DNA of 33,637 bases from NCBI GenBank assembly GCA_009889685.1, contig WTZT01000001.1:1-33637 (forward strand). Reading direction: 5' to 3'. Of this stretch, positions 8,064 through 17,654 are shown in pieces. Made by a program: the position numbers and the translations under genes. The notes under the pieces were generated by a model. That model did not search any database, was not told the origin of the DNA, and saw nothing but the letters and a program-made list of their open reading frames with translations. The number at the start of each line of letters is the position of its first letter. The stretch's first letter is position 1. The stretch comes from Candidatus Hikarchaeia archaeon HikBin4. Lineage in GTDB: Archaea; Halobacteriota; Halobacteria; Halobacteriales; Hikarchaeaceae.

Positions 8064-9326
8064 TTAGTTTAAAATAACCCGCATAACTTCTTCCACATTT
8101 GCGGGAACTTCTTTCGGAGCCTCTCTCGAAAGACTTGCAGCATCTGGATCTTTTAGCAATGTTCCTGTAGCTAAACAAACAACGTATTCTTCTTTCTTTA
8201 TCACTCCGCTAGAACGCAGTTTCCTCAACCCTGCAACCGAAGCAGCAGAAGCAGGTTCCACTCCAATTCCTTCTTCTGCCAATTCACATTGAGCTGCTAA
8301 TATTTCTTTATCTGAAACAGTTATAGCAGTCCCTCTGGTATTCCTTATGGCTGGAAGTGCTTTCGGAGCATTCACTGGATTTCCAATCCTAATCGCAGTC
8401 GCTCTTGTTTCTACACTTGGCCACCTCTGCACCTTATCATATCCATTTTGTATTGCTTCAACAATAGGTGCGGCCCCTTCCGCCTGTATTGCTGTGATTT
8501 TTGGTACCTCTTCTACTTTAAGAGCCCCACTAGCCACTAATTCTCTAAAACCTTTGTACAATGCTGCTGCATTCCCAGCATTACCTACTGGCAATACAAT
8601 TCTGTCTGGATATCTACCTACTTCTTCTAGCGACTGTTCAAGTATTTCAAATCCAATAGTTTTCTGACCTTCCAATCGAAATGGGTTTACAGAGTTCAAT
8701 ACATAAACCTCACCTTCCTCTGCTAGCTTAGTAACAATGTCAAGACATTCATCGAAATTTGCATCTAACTGTAATACTTTTGCACCGTGCAAACTCGCTT
8801 GAGCAATCTTCCCCAATGCAACCTGACCTGCGGGAAGCAAGACAATTACTTCTAAACCCGCCCTCGATCCATAAGCTGCCAAAGACGCACTAGTATTCCC
8901 TGTTGAAGCACAAGCCAGCCTTTTCGCACCCAATTCTTGAGCTACCCTGACTCCCACCGTCATTCCCCTATCTTTGAAACTCCCTGTTGGATTCATTCCC
9001 TCATGTTTAATCCTCAAAGCTTCTACGCCGACATCAGATTCTATTCTTGGCACTGTATATAGTGGAGTATTTCCTTCTTTTATGCTAACTCCCATCTCAA
9101 ACGGTAATGAAGCCTTATACCGCCAAACACCACTCCCTGAAAAATCTTCAAATGTTGGAAGGTTTTCATATCTTACTTCCAATAATCCTCTGCACTTTTG
9201 GCATCTATATATCACAAAATCGAATGGTGGATATGTTTTTCCACATTCAAAACAAGTTAACCAAACATCTCCTTTAATGGAACTAGGTTTGCTTTGCCCA
9301 ATATCTTCAATTGTTAGGTTTGCCAT
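8064..9326 (-). CDS. thrC: Threonine synthase
   Basis: A fold-type II PLP enzyme of 420 residues that converts O-phosphohomoserine to threonine. It opens with a four-cysteine zinc-ribbon-like segment (C25, C28, C42, C45; CFECGK and CQKCRG) common in archaeal ThrC. The PLP lysine is K118 in TGSFKDRGM. ACASTGNTSASLAAYGSRAG and the phosphate-binding LPVGNAGN follow, and ATG in the C-terminal LATGTLLKDP completes the site. The ATG at 9326 is preferred to the TTG one codon earlier. Its start lies 44 bp from divergent uvrC. No homoserine kinase or dehydrogenase is seen in the window. Confidence 0.95.
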   Translation of the reverse strand: MANLTIEDIGQSKPSSIKGDVWLTCFECGKTYPPFDFVIYRCQKCRGLLEVRYENLPTFEDFSGSGVWRYKASLPFEMGVSIKEGNTPLYTVPRIESDVGVEALRIKHEGMNPTGSFKDRGMTVGVRVAQELGAKRLACASTGNTSASLAAYGSRAGLEVIVLLPAGQVALGKIAQASLHGAKVLQLDANFDECLDIVTKLAEEGEVYVLNSVNPFRLEGQKTIGFEILEQSLEEVGRYPDRIVLPVGNAGNAAALYKGFRELVASGALKVEEVPKITAIQAEGAAPIVEAIQNGYDKVQRWPSVETRATAIRIGNPVNAPKALPAIRNTRGTAITVSDKEILAAQCELAEEGIGVEPASAASVAGLRKLRSSGVIKKEEYVVCLATGTLLKDPDAASLSREAPKEVPANVEEVMRVILN

Positions 9327-9370
9327 CAATGATTCTTGATTGGTGCCCGCGGTGAAAAAAGGAGTGGTAT

Positions 9371-11173
9371 ATGCAACCTAACAATCTAACCTCTCTTAAC
9401 CCCCATCAAGATAGTTTCAAAAACCTCGGAAACATATATCTGCCAATGGATAGGAACGAAATCCTCTCTTGGACATCCGATTTCCCCGCAAAACCAGGTG
9501 TATATCTATTTTACTCTCAAGATTTTCCAATCTATATTGGAAAAGCAGTCAATCTCCGTTCTCGCATCCGTTCTTATACAGATCCTAGGTCTCCCCGAAT
9601 TCAACAAATGGTGCAAAAAGCAGATAGGATAGACATCTCTATAACCAACACTGAAACCCAAGCATTACTACTAGAAGCAAATCTCATCAAACGTCATGCA
9701 CCCAAATACAATGTCCGTTTACGAGATGACAAATCTTATCCACTCATCCAGATATCAAACCATTCTTTCCCCCGTATAGAAGTAACTCGGAATCCCGACA
9801 CAAAGGCAAAAGTATACGGTCCCTTCACCGACAGAAAAAAAGTGGATGAAACCGTCAAAGCAATACGAGAAACTTTCGGAATTAGAGGTTGTTCTGACCA
9901 CAAATTTTCAGGTCGATCTCGCCCATGTTTGGACTACGATCTTGGTTTGTGCACCGCCCCCTGTGTTGACTATATAACCCAAAATCAGTACATAGAGGAT
10001 GTTTCATCCGCGGAAGCATTCTTTCGTGGAGCAACCGGAAATTTACTTGAATCTCTATTAGAAAAAATGGGTTCCGCTGCGGATAATCAACAATATGAAC
10101 AAGCAGCCACCCTACGCGACCGCATAGATGCAGTCCGAGGACTTCACGGAGGTGGGGACGCCGTTCAAAAACACGGAGAATCAAAAACTACGGATGTTCT
10201 TGCTGTTTCTATAGAAGGTTCCCATTCTATCGTTTCTCGTTTTCACATTGAAAAAGGAATTCTACTCGACCGTGAACAACATCTACTCGACACCCCCGAC
10301 CATTCTACCCCCGAAACAGTTCTATCTGCTTTCATATCTCAATATTATGCCGATCGAATTTTGCCCAATAATTTGGTCTTATCTGATCGGCCCCACGATT
10401 CTAAAATTTATGTTTGGCTAGAATCAGAACATGTAGAAATATCAACTCCGACTACCGGAAGAGAAGCTGTATTAGTTGAAATGGCACTCAAAAATGCTCG
10501 TCAAAATTTTGTCTCTACTGATGCCACTCTCGCACTTCAAAATTCTCTTTCCATCCCAAAAACAACCCGAATAGAGGCTTTCGATATAAGTCATTCTTCT
10601 GGAGAAGATGTAGTTGGAAGCAATGTGGTCTTCGTAGATGGTTATCCCGAAAAATCTTCTTACAGACGATTGAAACTCAAAGAGACCAACGATGATTATT
10701 CTAATATGTACGATCTCCTAACTTGGAGGGCTAACCGTTCCATCTCTGGAACCGATTCACGCCCCGATCCCCATTTAATCATAGTGGATGGTGGTTCAGG
10801 TCAACTAAACGCAGCTTTAAACGCCATTTCTGATTCCAAATGGAATGTACCTGTTATTGCACTCAAAAAACCAAATGATATTATCGTAACCCCCACTGGG
10901 AACCAAACTTGGCCGCCAAATGCCTCCCATCTGCACCTAATCCAACGCATTCGCGATGAAGCACATAGATTTGCTCTCACATACCACCGCCACTTACGCG
11001 ACGACGTAACAACAACATTAGATTCTGTATCTGGAATCGGACCAGAACTCAGAAAAAGACTTTTCCAAAATTTTGGATCCATTGATGGAATACGCCGCGC
11101 CTCTATCACCGAACTCTGTGGTATACAAGGTATTGGAAAACAAACAGCAACTAAACTCAAAAACCAACTTTAA
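9371..11173 (+). CDS. uvrC: Excinuclease ABC subunit C
   Basis: The dual-incision nuclease of nucleotide excision repair, 600 residues. Domains in order are an N-terminal GIY-YIG nuclease (GVYLFYS at 43, YIGKAVNLRSRIRSY at 55-69), a cysteine-rich segment (SRPCLDYDLGLCTAPC), a UVR domain that contacts UvrB (about 222-252), and an RNase H-like second nuclease. The RNase H part shows AFDISHSSGEDVVGS, IIVDGGSGQLNAAL and RDEAHRFAL. A tandem helix-hairpin-helix ends the protein (SVSGIGPELRKRLF, GIQGIGKQTATKL). The ATG at 9371 has GGAGTG 6-9 nt upstream, but it adds about 25 weakly conserved residues before MDRNEILSW, where an internal start is possible. The gene converges on uvrB with 6 nt between. 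uvrA is not in the window. Confidence 0.97.
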   Translation: MQPNNLTSLNPHQDSFKNLGNIYLPMDRNEILSWTSDFPAKPGVYLFYSQDFPIYIGKAVNLRSRIRSYTDPRSPRIQQMVQKADRIDISITNTETQALLLEANLIKRHAPKYNVRLRDDKSYPLIQISNHSFPRIEVTRNPDTKAKVYGPFTDRKKVDETVKAIRETFGIRGCSDHKFSGRSRPCLDYDLGLCTAPCVDYITQNQYIEDVSSAEAFFRGATGNLLESLLEKMGSAADNQQYEQAATLRDRIDAVRGLHGGGDAVQKHGESKTTDVLAVSIEGSHSIVSRFHIEKGILLDREQHLLDTPDHSTPETVLSAFISQYYADRILPNNLVLSDRPHDSKIYVWLESEHVEISTPTTGREAVLVEMALKNARQNFVSTDATLALQNSLSIPKTTRIEAFDISHSSGEDVVGSNVVFVDGYPEKSSYRRLKLKETNDDYSNMYDLLTWRANRSISGTDSRPDPHLIIVDGGSGQLNAALNAISDSKWNVPVIALKKPNDIIVTPTGNQTWPPNASHLHLIQRIRDEAHRFALTYHRHLRDDVTTTLDSVSGIGPELRKRLFQNFGSIDGIRRASITELCGIQGIGKQTATKLKNQL

Positions 11174-11179
11174 CCACCT

Positions 11180-13186
11180 TTATTCTTCAGGGACGATCCA
11201 ATTATCTTCATTTTTAAATTTTTTCTGCAATTCTCCAATTCTATCTCTAATATCCGCCGCAAGTTCAAACTCAAGATTTTCAGCAGCTTCTCTCATTTTT
11301 TCACTTAGAATTTCACATATCTCCAAAGCATCGTCACGATTCTCTGGTTCCACCCTTCCAATACCACCTGTGTTTGTTCGCCCCCCTGGCAATCCAGAAT
11401 CTCCAACTGGCTTTTCAATTGATCTAGGAACATGCCCATGTTCTTTGTTAAACATTTCTTGTCTAACCCGTCTCCGTTCAGTTTCAACCATTGCTGCTTC
11501 CATCGACCGAGTAATTCTATCTGCATACAAAACAACTTCTCCGTTTATATTCCGGGCCGCACGCCCGATTATTTGAATCAGAGCCCGTGTAGACCGTAGA
11601 AACCCTTCTTGATCTGCATCAAGCACCGCCACCAATGAAACCTCTGGAAGGTCGAGCCCCTCCCTTAAAAGATTAATCCCAACTAATATATCAAATTCCC
11701 CCAACCGTAAACCCCGAATCAATTCATACCTCTCTAATGTCTTTGTCTCACTGTGCATATACTCTGCATCAAAACCAGCTCCTACCAAATATTCTGTCAA
11801 ATCTTCGGCCATTCGTTTCGTCAAAGTCGTCACCAAAACCCTTTCACCAAATTCGATTTTCAAACGAATTCTCTCCATTAAATCATCTATTTGATTTTTA
11901 GCAGGCATGACTATTACTTTTGGATCAATCAGGTAAGTCGGCCTTACTATTTGCTCTACAACCTGATCTGAAACTTCTAATTCATAATCTCCCGGAGTGG
12001 CAGACAAATAGAGAGTTCGAGCATCTATTCTCTCAAATTCTTCAAACATAAGAGGGCGGTTATCATAAGCCGTTGGCAACCGAAATCCATTTTCTACTAG
12101 CGCCCCCTTCCGCGATTTATCCGCTGCAAATTGCCCTCGAATTTGAGGTAACATTTGATGCGATTCATCCACAACAATCAAGAATTCTTCCGGAAAATAA
12201 TCAATTAAAGTACATGGCGAATCTCCTGAAACCCGATTAGAAAGATGGATCGAATAATTTTCTATCCCCGGAACGTGCCCTGTTTCTCTCAGCATTTCAA
12301 CATCGAATTTAGTTCTATCTTCTATTCTCTGTGCAGCAACCAAATCTCCCCTCCGTTCAAAATATTTTATCTGTTCCTCCATAAGGAATTCAATTTCTAA
12401 AATAGCATTGTCCAATCTTCCCATTGGAATAGAATAGTGCACAGCAGGGTGAATCAAAACCACAGGATCTTCTCCTTTTAATTTTCCCTCCAATGGATCA
12501 AACCTAGTTATTCTATCGATCTGGTCACCCCAAAATTCAATTCTTATTGAATACCTTCCATAAATAGGATATATCTCGACCGTATCTCCTCGGACTCTAA
12601 ATTTACCATGTGAGAAATCAATATCATTCCGGCGATAATTTAAATTGACTAGATCTCGAACCACTTCATCTCTATCAATCATCTGACCTTTTGATAATCT
12701 AATCGCCATATCTTCATAATCTGCAGGATCCCCCAGACCATATATGGCAGAAACGGAAGCTACTACAATAACGTCTTTCCTGGTCAAAAGAGAATGCGTC
12801 GCAGAATGACGGAGGCGTTCTATTTGCTCATTTATCGACGCGTCTTTTGCAATGTATGTCCCCGTTTGTTCTATGTATGCTTCTGGCTGATAATAGTCAT
12901 AATGGGAAACAAAATATTCCACCGCATTATTTGGAAACAATTTTCTAAATTCTTCATATAGTTGTGCAGCAAGTGTTTTGTTATGGGTAATAACTAGTGT
13001 TGGAATTCCCAATCTTTCAATTACCCATGAAACTGTATTTGTTTTCCCCGATCCTGTGACTCCTAGTAGTGTCTGACGTTTTACCCCTGCTTTGAAACCC
13101 GATACAATCTTCTCAATAGCATCCGGCTGATCTCCTGCTGGATCAAAACCAGCTTCTACACGAAATTCATTCCCATCCAACCCCAT
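11180..13186 (-). CDS. uvrB: Excinuclease ABC subunit B
   Basis: Damage-verifying helicase-like subunit of the UvrABC system, 668 residues (full length). Walker A is GVTGSGKT (42-49), the DNA-clamping beta-hairpin is recognisable as SHYDYYQPEAYI, and a DEAD-type Walker B is VVDESHQM. Helicase motifs V and VI are GINLLREGLDLPEV and QIIGRAARN. The C-terminal UVR domain (about 625-660, REAAENLEFELAADIRDRI) binds UvrC. UvrABC in Archaea is usually regarded as acquired from bacteria and is widespread in haloarchaea. The gene is tail to tail with uvrC rather than in an operon with it. Confidence 0.98.
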   Translation of the reverse strand: MGLDGNEFRVEAGFDPAGDQPDAIEKIVSGFKAGVKRQTLLGVTGSGKTNTVSWVIERLGIPTLVITHNKTLAAQLYEEFRKLFPNNAVEYFVSHYDYYQPEAYIEQTGTYIAKDASINEQIERLRHSATHSLLTRKDVIVVASVSAIYGLGDPADYEDMAIRLSKGQMIDRDEVVRDLVNLNYRRNDIDFSHGKFRVRGDTVEIYPIYGRYSIRIEFWGDQIDRITRFDPLEGKLKGEDPVVLIHPAVHYSIPMGRLDNAILEIEFLMEEQIKYFERRGDLVAAQRIEDRTKFDVEMLRETGHVPGIENYSIHLSNRVSGDSPCTLIDYFPEEFLIVVDESHQMLPQIRGQFAADKSRKGALVENGFRLPTAYDNRPLMFEEFERIDARTLYLSATPGDYELEVSDQVVEQIVRPTYLIDPKVIVMPAKNQIDDLMERIRLKIEFGERVLVTTLTKRMAEDLTEYLVGAGFDAEYMHSETKTLERYELIRGLRLGEFDILVGINLLREGLDLPEVSLVAVLDADQEGFLRSTRALIQIIGRAARNINGEVVLYADRITRSMEAAMVETERRRVRQEMFNKEHGHVPRSIEKPVGDSGLPGGRTNTGGIGRVEPENRDDALEICEILSEKMREAAENLEFELAADIRDRIGELQKKFKNEDNWIVPEE

Positions 13187-13249
13187 TATCTCTTGCTAAC
13201 AACCGTAACTATTTCAGACAAACGTTCTTTTACTTAATCAGTCATTTCC

Positions 13250-13477
13250 TCAAACCCATTCCTGTAGTATGATGGAATCAAACATAGAAGCACATATCCA
13301 AGCTCCGTCTTCTGTAATATCTGCTATTATGAAATTTGGAGTTTCTCCATCTGTATCAATAGAAGCCATAACCTCGTGACCATCTCCACTTCTTGGTACT
13401 TCTGTCAAGTCACTTGCCATATCGTGCGAATTGCTGTCATTTAACATAAACCCGTCGAAATCCTTTTCATCACCCAC
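13250..13477 (-). CDS. Small acidic protein of unknown function
   Basis: A 75-residue acidic protein upstream of uvrB on the same strand, with a 63-nt gap, so co-transcription is possible. The first 35 residues are polar and probably flexible. The second half, with NFIIADITEDGAWICASM and a C-terminal QEWV, looks like one compact alpha/beta unit. It resembles, from memory only, a small family of haloarchaeal proteins of unknown function ending in a similar ADI-DAW block. The start is GTG; an internal ATG at residue 11 (MLNDSN) is an alternative. No catalytic or metal motif is visible and no function can be given. Confidence 0.6.
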   Translation of the reverse strand: MGDEKDFDGFMLNDSNSHDMASDLTEVPRSGDGHEVMASIDTDGETPNFIIADITEDGAWICASMFDSIILQEWV

Positions 13478-13510
13478 CTTTCACAAGCTAAAAGATAGTA
13501 ATTAAAATCC

Positions 13511-15244
13511 ATGACTAACGTAGATGATCTAAATGAACTAGCCAAACGCAGGGGTTTCTTTTTCCCCGCAAACGATTCTTACGGCGGACTAGCAGGATTC
13601 TATGTGTATGGCCCTGCAGGGGCTGCATTAAAAAACAACATAGAAAATTCATGGAGGGCAAAATTTGTAATCGGCGAAGGCCATTTCGAAATTTCAACTC
13701 CCACCATTTCTCCCTCTCCTGTATTCAAAGCGTCAGGCCATCTAGATGAATTCGATGATCTTCTAATAACCTGTTCAACATGCGAAACTTCCCATCGAGC
13801 CGATCATTTGCTCAAAAGTCAACACACACTTTCTCAATCCTCAGACGTTTCTATCCAAGAATTCAAAAAATTCCTTTCTATGTATTCTCTTACTTGTCCC
13901 TCCTGCAAAAATACATTAGACGATTCAACTTTACGGGAATTCAATCTAATGTTCGCCACGAAAGTTGGTCCAGGTTCTCAAACCCCCGGATATCTCCGCC
14001 CCGAGACCGCACAAGGAATCTTTGTTGAATTTCCAAGATTATCTTCTTATGCACGTGGAAAATTACCGTTTGGTGTCGCCCAAATAGGAACTTCTTACCG
14101 GAATGAAATTAGTCCTAGGAAGGGTCTCACACGATTAAGAGAATTCACACAAGCAGAATTAGAACTATTCATTCACCCTACAGATCTTGGCCCAACAATT
14201 GCCCCAACAACCACTAAACTCCCTCTCTATTCTATTTCTCAACAAGAATCAAATGGGACTCTAGAATCCGTAACAGCTAGGGAAGCATTAGATCAAAATA
14301 TAATTTCGAATCGATGGATAGCATATTATTTAGAACTATCTATTGACTGGTATAATTCCATTGGCATCGACCTCAACCGTTTCAGATACCGTCAGCACAT
14401 GCCTAATGAATTAGCACACTATGCCTCAGATTGTTGGGACGCCGAAGTAGAAATCGGTGGGGATTGGATCGAAATAACTGGCTTCGCCCATCGTGGAAAT
14501 TATGATCTTTCTAAACACAACACCCATTCTTCGGATGACTTTACAATGTTTATTCCCCTCGACGAACCCCAGAAAAAAATACAAACTAACCTAAACCCTG
14601 ATATGGAATATTTCGGACCAACTTTCGGAAAATTAGCCCCCGAAATCCTATCTAGAATAGATGAAATGGCAATGTCCAATTCCAACATTTTTGATCCCCC
14701 CGAAATAAATGTAGATATAAACGGAACTATACACTCAGTTCTCTCAAAACATCTTCATCCTACCACTGGGGAAACCATCATAAATGGCGAACACATACTA
14801 CCTCATGTGATTGAACCTTCCTTTGGCATCGATAGAATTATTTACTCCATACTCGCCCATGCCTTCCATGAAGATACCATCGACGGTGAAACACGATTTC
14901 TACTTTCTCTTCCTCCTTCTATTGCTCCCACATTTGTAGGTATATTCCCTCTACTAACTCGGGATAACCTAGACGTGATTGCACAAGATATGGCTTCAAA
15001 TCTCCGCACAAGTGGTTTTTCTGTTACTCATGACGAATCTGGTAGTATTGGGAAACGTTATCGCCGCCAAGATGAAGTCGGAACTCCTTTTTGCGTTACT
15101 ATTGATCATCAATACTTTGAGGACCACACAGTGACCCTCCGAGAACGAAATTCAGCAACCCAAATAAGGATAGAAGCCAACTCTATTCCTACTATATTGG
15201 AAAGCCTTCGGAATGGATCATCCACCTTTTCTGATCTTGTATAG
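13511..15244 (+). CDS. glyS: Glycyl-tRNA synthetase, archaeal/eukaryotic alpha2 type
   Basis: Class II aminoacyl-tRNA synthetase charging tRNA-Gly, 577 residues. The N-terminus RRGFFFPANDSYGGLAGFYV followed by YGPAGAALKNN is diagnostic of the alpha2 enzyme. An inserted region carries two cysteine pairs (CSTCETSH and CPSCKN) that could bind zinc. Motif 2 is in GTSYRNEISPRKGLTRLREF with FTQAELE; motif 3 is in PSFGIDRIIYSIL. The C-terminal anticodon-binding domain begins near TFVGIFPLL and includes SIGKRYRRQDEVGTPFCVTI. It is transcribed away from the small acidic gene and uvrB. The ATG at 13511 gives the normal N-terminus. Confidence 0.97.
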   Translation: MTNVDDLNELAKRRGFFFPANDSYGGLAGFYVYGPAGAALKNNIENSWRAKFVIGEGHFEISTPTISPSPVFKASGHLDEFDDLLITCSTCETSHRADHLLKSQHTLSQSSDVSIQEFKKFLSMYSLTCPSCKNTLDDSTLREFNLMFATKVGPGSQTPGYLRPETAQGIFVEFPRLSSYARGKLPFGVAQIGTSYRNEISPRKGLTRLREFTQAELELFIHPTDLGPTIAPTTTKLPLYSISQQESNGTLESVTAREALDQNIISNRWIAYYLELSIDWYNSIGIDLNRFRYRQHMPNELAHYASDCWDAEVEIGGDWIEITGFAHRGNYDLSKHNTHSSDDFTMFIPLDEPQKKIQTNLNPDMEYFGPTFGKLAPEILSRIDEMAMSNSNIFDPPEINVDINGTIHSVLSKHLHPTTGETIINGEHILPHVIEPSFGIDRIIYSILAHAFHEDTIDGETRFLLSLPPSIAPTFVGIFPLLTRDNLDVIAQDMASNLRTSGFSVTHDESGSIGKRYRRQDEVGTPFCVTIDHQYFEDHTVTLRERNSATQIRIEANSIPTILESLRNGSSTFSDLV

Positions 15245-15297
15245 TCCTAGACGAATACCTTAACACCATAGGTTTCGAATTTACAGATTGAATCGGG

Positions 15298-17574
15298 ATG
15301 CCAGAAGAAAATTCAGTTAATGTTCAGCACCCACTCATACGTCCTGGAACCCTTGAGTCGCGATCATATCAATTAAAACTAGCCGAAAAATCACTTTCTG
15401 AAAACACTCTAGTTTGCTTACCAACAGGCCTCGGAAAAACTGCAATTAGTCTATTAGTAACTGTCCACCGACTGAATCAGTTTGGAGGCAAATCTCTGCT
15501 TCTTGCTCCCACCAAACCACTCGTACATCAACACGCAACCGATTACCGAAACTGGTTAAACCTATCTGCATCCGATATTGTATCTTTCACCGGAGAAATT
15601 CCTCCAAAACAACGTAGTGAACTGTGGGATAGCGCCACCATCATCATATCAACACCTCAGGTTATCCAAAATGATCTAATTGGCGGGAGAATTTCACTCA
15701 AAGATGTAGTTCATTGCACTTTTGACGAATGCCATAGGGCAACTGGAAACTATGCATACACTTACATCTCCGAACGATACGTTACTGATGCATCAAACCC
15801 TCTTTCAACTGGCTTATCTGCATCTCCTGGAAATGATATTGAATCTATTCTTGCAGTTTGCAACAATCTCTCTCTTTCCCAAACTGAAATACTCACAGAA
15901 GAGGATGCAGAAGTTGCTCCTTTTGCTGGAAAAACTAACATCGAATGGGTCCGGGTAAATCTATCCCCTGAGGCAATAGAAATTAGAAATTTACTCCGAA
16001 ACCTAATGAAAAAACGCCTCTCCCGACTGAAATCTATCGGAATTTCTATCCCTTCCTCTAGCAGTCTATCCGAGCGCGATCTTCAACAACTTAGATCTCA
16101 GATTCAATCTAAAATCGATGCAGGAAATGGGGATGGTTATGAAGCCCTTTCCCTACACGCAGAACTAAGAAAGATAAAAGTTGGCATCAATTACGTAGAA
16201 ACCCAAAGTGTAGATGCATTAAATCAATACCTTGAACGTCAAAAGAATGCATCCCGAACCTCTGGAGCTTCAAAAGCAGCTCAGAGATTTATATCCGATC
16301 CATTAACTCAGCAAGCAAAACATCTTGCAAAAAAACATCAAGGACTCCCCCCGAAATTTGAAACCGTTCGTGTTCTAATTGCGGAGGAACTTGGGATCGC
16401 TGGCGGTGTACGAGTCATTGTTTTCACCGAATCACGAGATACTGCAGATTCTCTCACTGAATTTTTATCTCCCAATTTTACAACAGAACGATTTGTTGGA
16501 CAAACCACTAGGTATGGGTCCTCTGGAATGACTCAAAAACAGCAACATGAAACAATCTCCAAATTTAAAAATGGGGATTTCAACGTTTTAGTTTCAACTT
16601 CTGTCGCCGAAGAAGGTCTAGATATTCCCGACGTAGATCTAGTTATTTTCTTTGAACCTGTCCCAACAGCTATTCGGAACATACAACGTAGAGGAAGAAC
16701 TGGGCGGGGGACTCAAGGAAAGGTAGTTGTTATCATCGCGAATGACACTCGTGATGAAACCTACTTCTGGATCTCTCGAAAAAGAGAGCAACAAATGCAC
16801 AACGAACTGAGATCTTTAAGATCTTCTATTGCAAAATTAAACATTAAATTGCCCCCTACAAATCCTCCCCTCCCTGCGCAACCCACACTCACGGATTTTA
16901 CCACTGTTGACTCCCCGCCCAAAATTGAAATCATCATCGACCAAAGGGAGCTAAATTCTTCAATAACCAAGCAATTATCTTCCAAAGAAAATATACAGAT
17001 CAAACTAGAAACACTCGCTGTGGGGGATTATATTCTATCTGACCGCGTCGCAGTCGAGCGAAAAACGATAGATGATTTCTTAGATACACTTGTTGGAAGC
17101 GACCGATCTTTATTTGATCAAGTGAAAAACTTATCTCAAAATTATTCCCGTCCACTTGTTATTATAGAAGGAGAGGGATCTCTATACTCTAGGCGAAATA
17201 TACACCCCAACGCGATCAGAGGGGCCATGGCATCACTCGCAATAAATTTTGGTGCTAGTGTATTGAGAACCTCTGATGAAAACGACACAGCACAGATGCT
17301 TGAGATAATCGCACGCAGAGAACAAATTTCTACAGGGAGATCTATACAAGTTCATGGATCAAAATCACAAAAAACTCTCCCCGAACAACAAGAATATGTA
17401 GTTTCTTCAATTGCAGAAATAGGCCCCATAACCGCTCAACTCTTGTTAGAACACTTTGGTACTGTCGAAGCTATCATGTCAGCTAGCGAAGACCAACTCC
17501 AACAAGTAAAAGGGGTTGGAAAAATAACGGCAGAGCGTATTAAGAAAATCACTTCCTCACCCTACCCCTCGTGA
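15298..17574 (+). CDS. hef: Hef helicase/nuclease (FANCM/XPF family)
   Basis: Archaeal fork-processing enzyme with an SF2 helicase fused to an XPF-type nuclease, 758 residues, so both halves are present. Helicase motifs are Walker A LPTGLGKT (41-48), DECH (143-146), the SAT-equivalent GLSASPG, and motif VI NIQRRGRTGRG. A helical insertion between the two RecA folds (about 225-340) is typical of Hef/FANCM. The nuclease shows GDYILS followed by VERKTIDDF (E587-R588-K589), the catalytic ERKxxxD motif with D592 or D593, so it should be active, unlike FANCM. The C-terminus is a tandem helix-hairpin-helix (IGPITAQLLLEHFGTVEAI, VKGVGKITAERI). It follows glyS by 53 nt and may be co-transcribed with it. 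Confidence 0.96.
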   Translation: MPEENSVNVQHPLIRPGTLESRSYQLKLAEKSLSENTLVCLPTGLGKTAISLLVTVHRLNQFGGKSLLLAPTKPLVHQHATDYRNWLNLSASDIVSFTGEIPPKQRSELWDSATIIISTPQVIQNDLIGGRISLKDVVHCTFDECHRATGNYAYTYISERYVTDASNPLSTGLSASPGNDIESILAVCNNLSLSQTEILTEEDAEVAPFAGKTNIEWVRVNLSPEAIEIRNLLRNLMKKRLSRLKSIGISIPSSSSLSERDLQQLRSQIQSKIDAGNGDGYEALSLHAELRKIKVGINYVETQSVDALNQYLERQKNASRTSGASKAAQRFISDPLTQQAKHLAKKHQGLPPKFETVRVLIAEELGIAGGVRVIVFTESRDTADSLTEFLSPNFTTERFVGQTTRYGSSGMTQKQQHETISKFKNGDFNVLVSTSVAEEGLDIPDVDLVIFFEPVPTAIRNIQRRGRTGRGTQGKVVVIIANDTRDETYFWISRKREQQMHNELRSLRSSIAKLNIKLPPTNPPLPAQPTLTDFTTVDSPPKIEIIIDQRELNSSITKQLSSKENIQIKLETLAVGDYILSDRVAVERKTIDDFLDTLVGSDRSLFDQVKNLSQNYSRPLVIIEGEGSLYSRRNIHPNAIRGAMASLAINFGASVLRTSDENDTAQMLEIIARREQISTGRSIQVHGSKSQKTLPEQQEYVVSSIAEIGPITAQLLLEHFGTVEAIMSASEDQLQQVKGVGKITAERIKKITSSPYPS

Positions 17575-17583
17575 CGCATTCGC

Positions 17584-17592
17584 TATTTAAAA
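17584..17592 (+). promoter_or_regulatory. TATA box for the 126-residue membrane protein gene
   Basis: TATTTAAAA lies directly after the hef stop. A start 25 nt downstream would fall around 17613-17616, at or beside an ATG (17616) that opens a 12-codon frame rather than the main gene, whose ATG is at 17648. This is one of the better TATA matches in the window. Confidence 0.5.
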
Positions 17593-17615
17593 GAGCTTTA
17601 TTGAGAGCCGCCGCC

Positions 17616-17654
17616 ATGTCTATGTCCAATCAAACCCACTACATTTCATGGTAA
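17616..17654 (+). other. Possible 12-codon upstream ORF overlapping the membrane protein start
   Basis: From ATG 17616 a frame encodes MSMSNQTHYISW and stops at 17652-17654 (TAA). It overlaps the ATG (17648) of the next gene in another frame. If the TATA box at 17584-17592 is used, this mini-ORF would be read as a leaderless start and could hand ribosomes to the main gene by termination-reinitiation. Short ORFs occur by chance, so coding status is uncertain. Confidence 0.25.

Noticed and set aside
11073..11576. Long open frame on the plus strand across the uvrC/uvrB junction
   Set aside because: It lies antisense to conserved UvrB sequence and overlaps the conserved UvrC HhH region; its translation is low-complexity serine/proline and matches no family.
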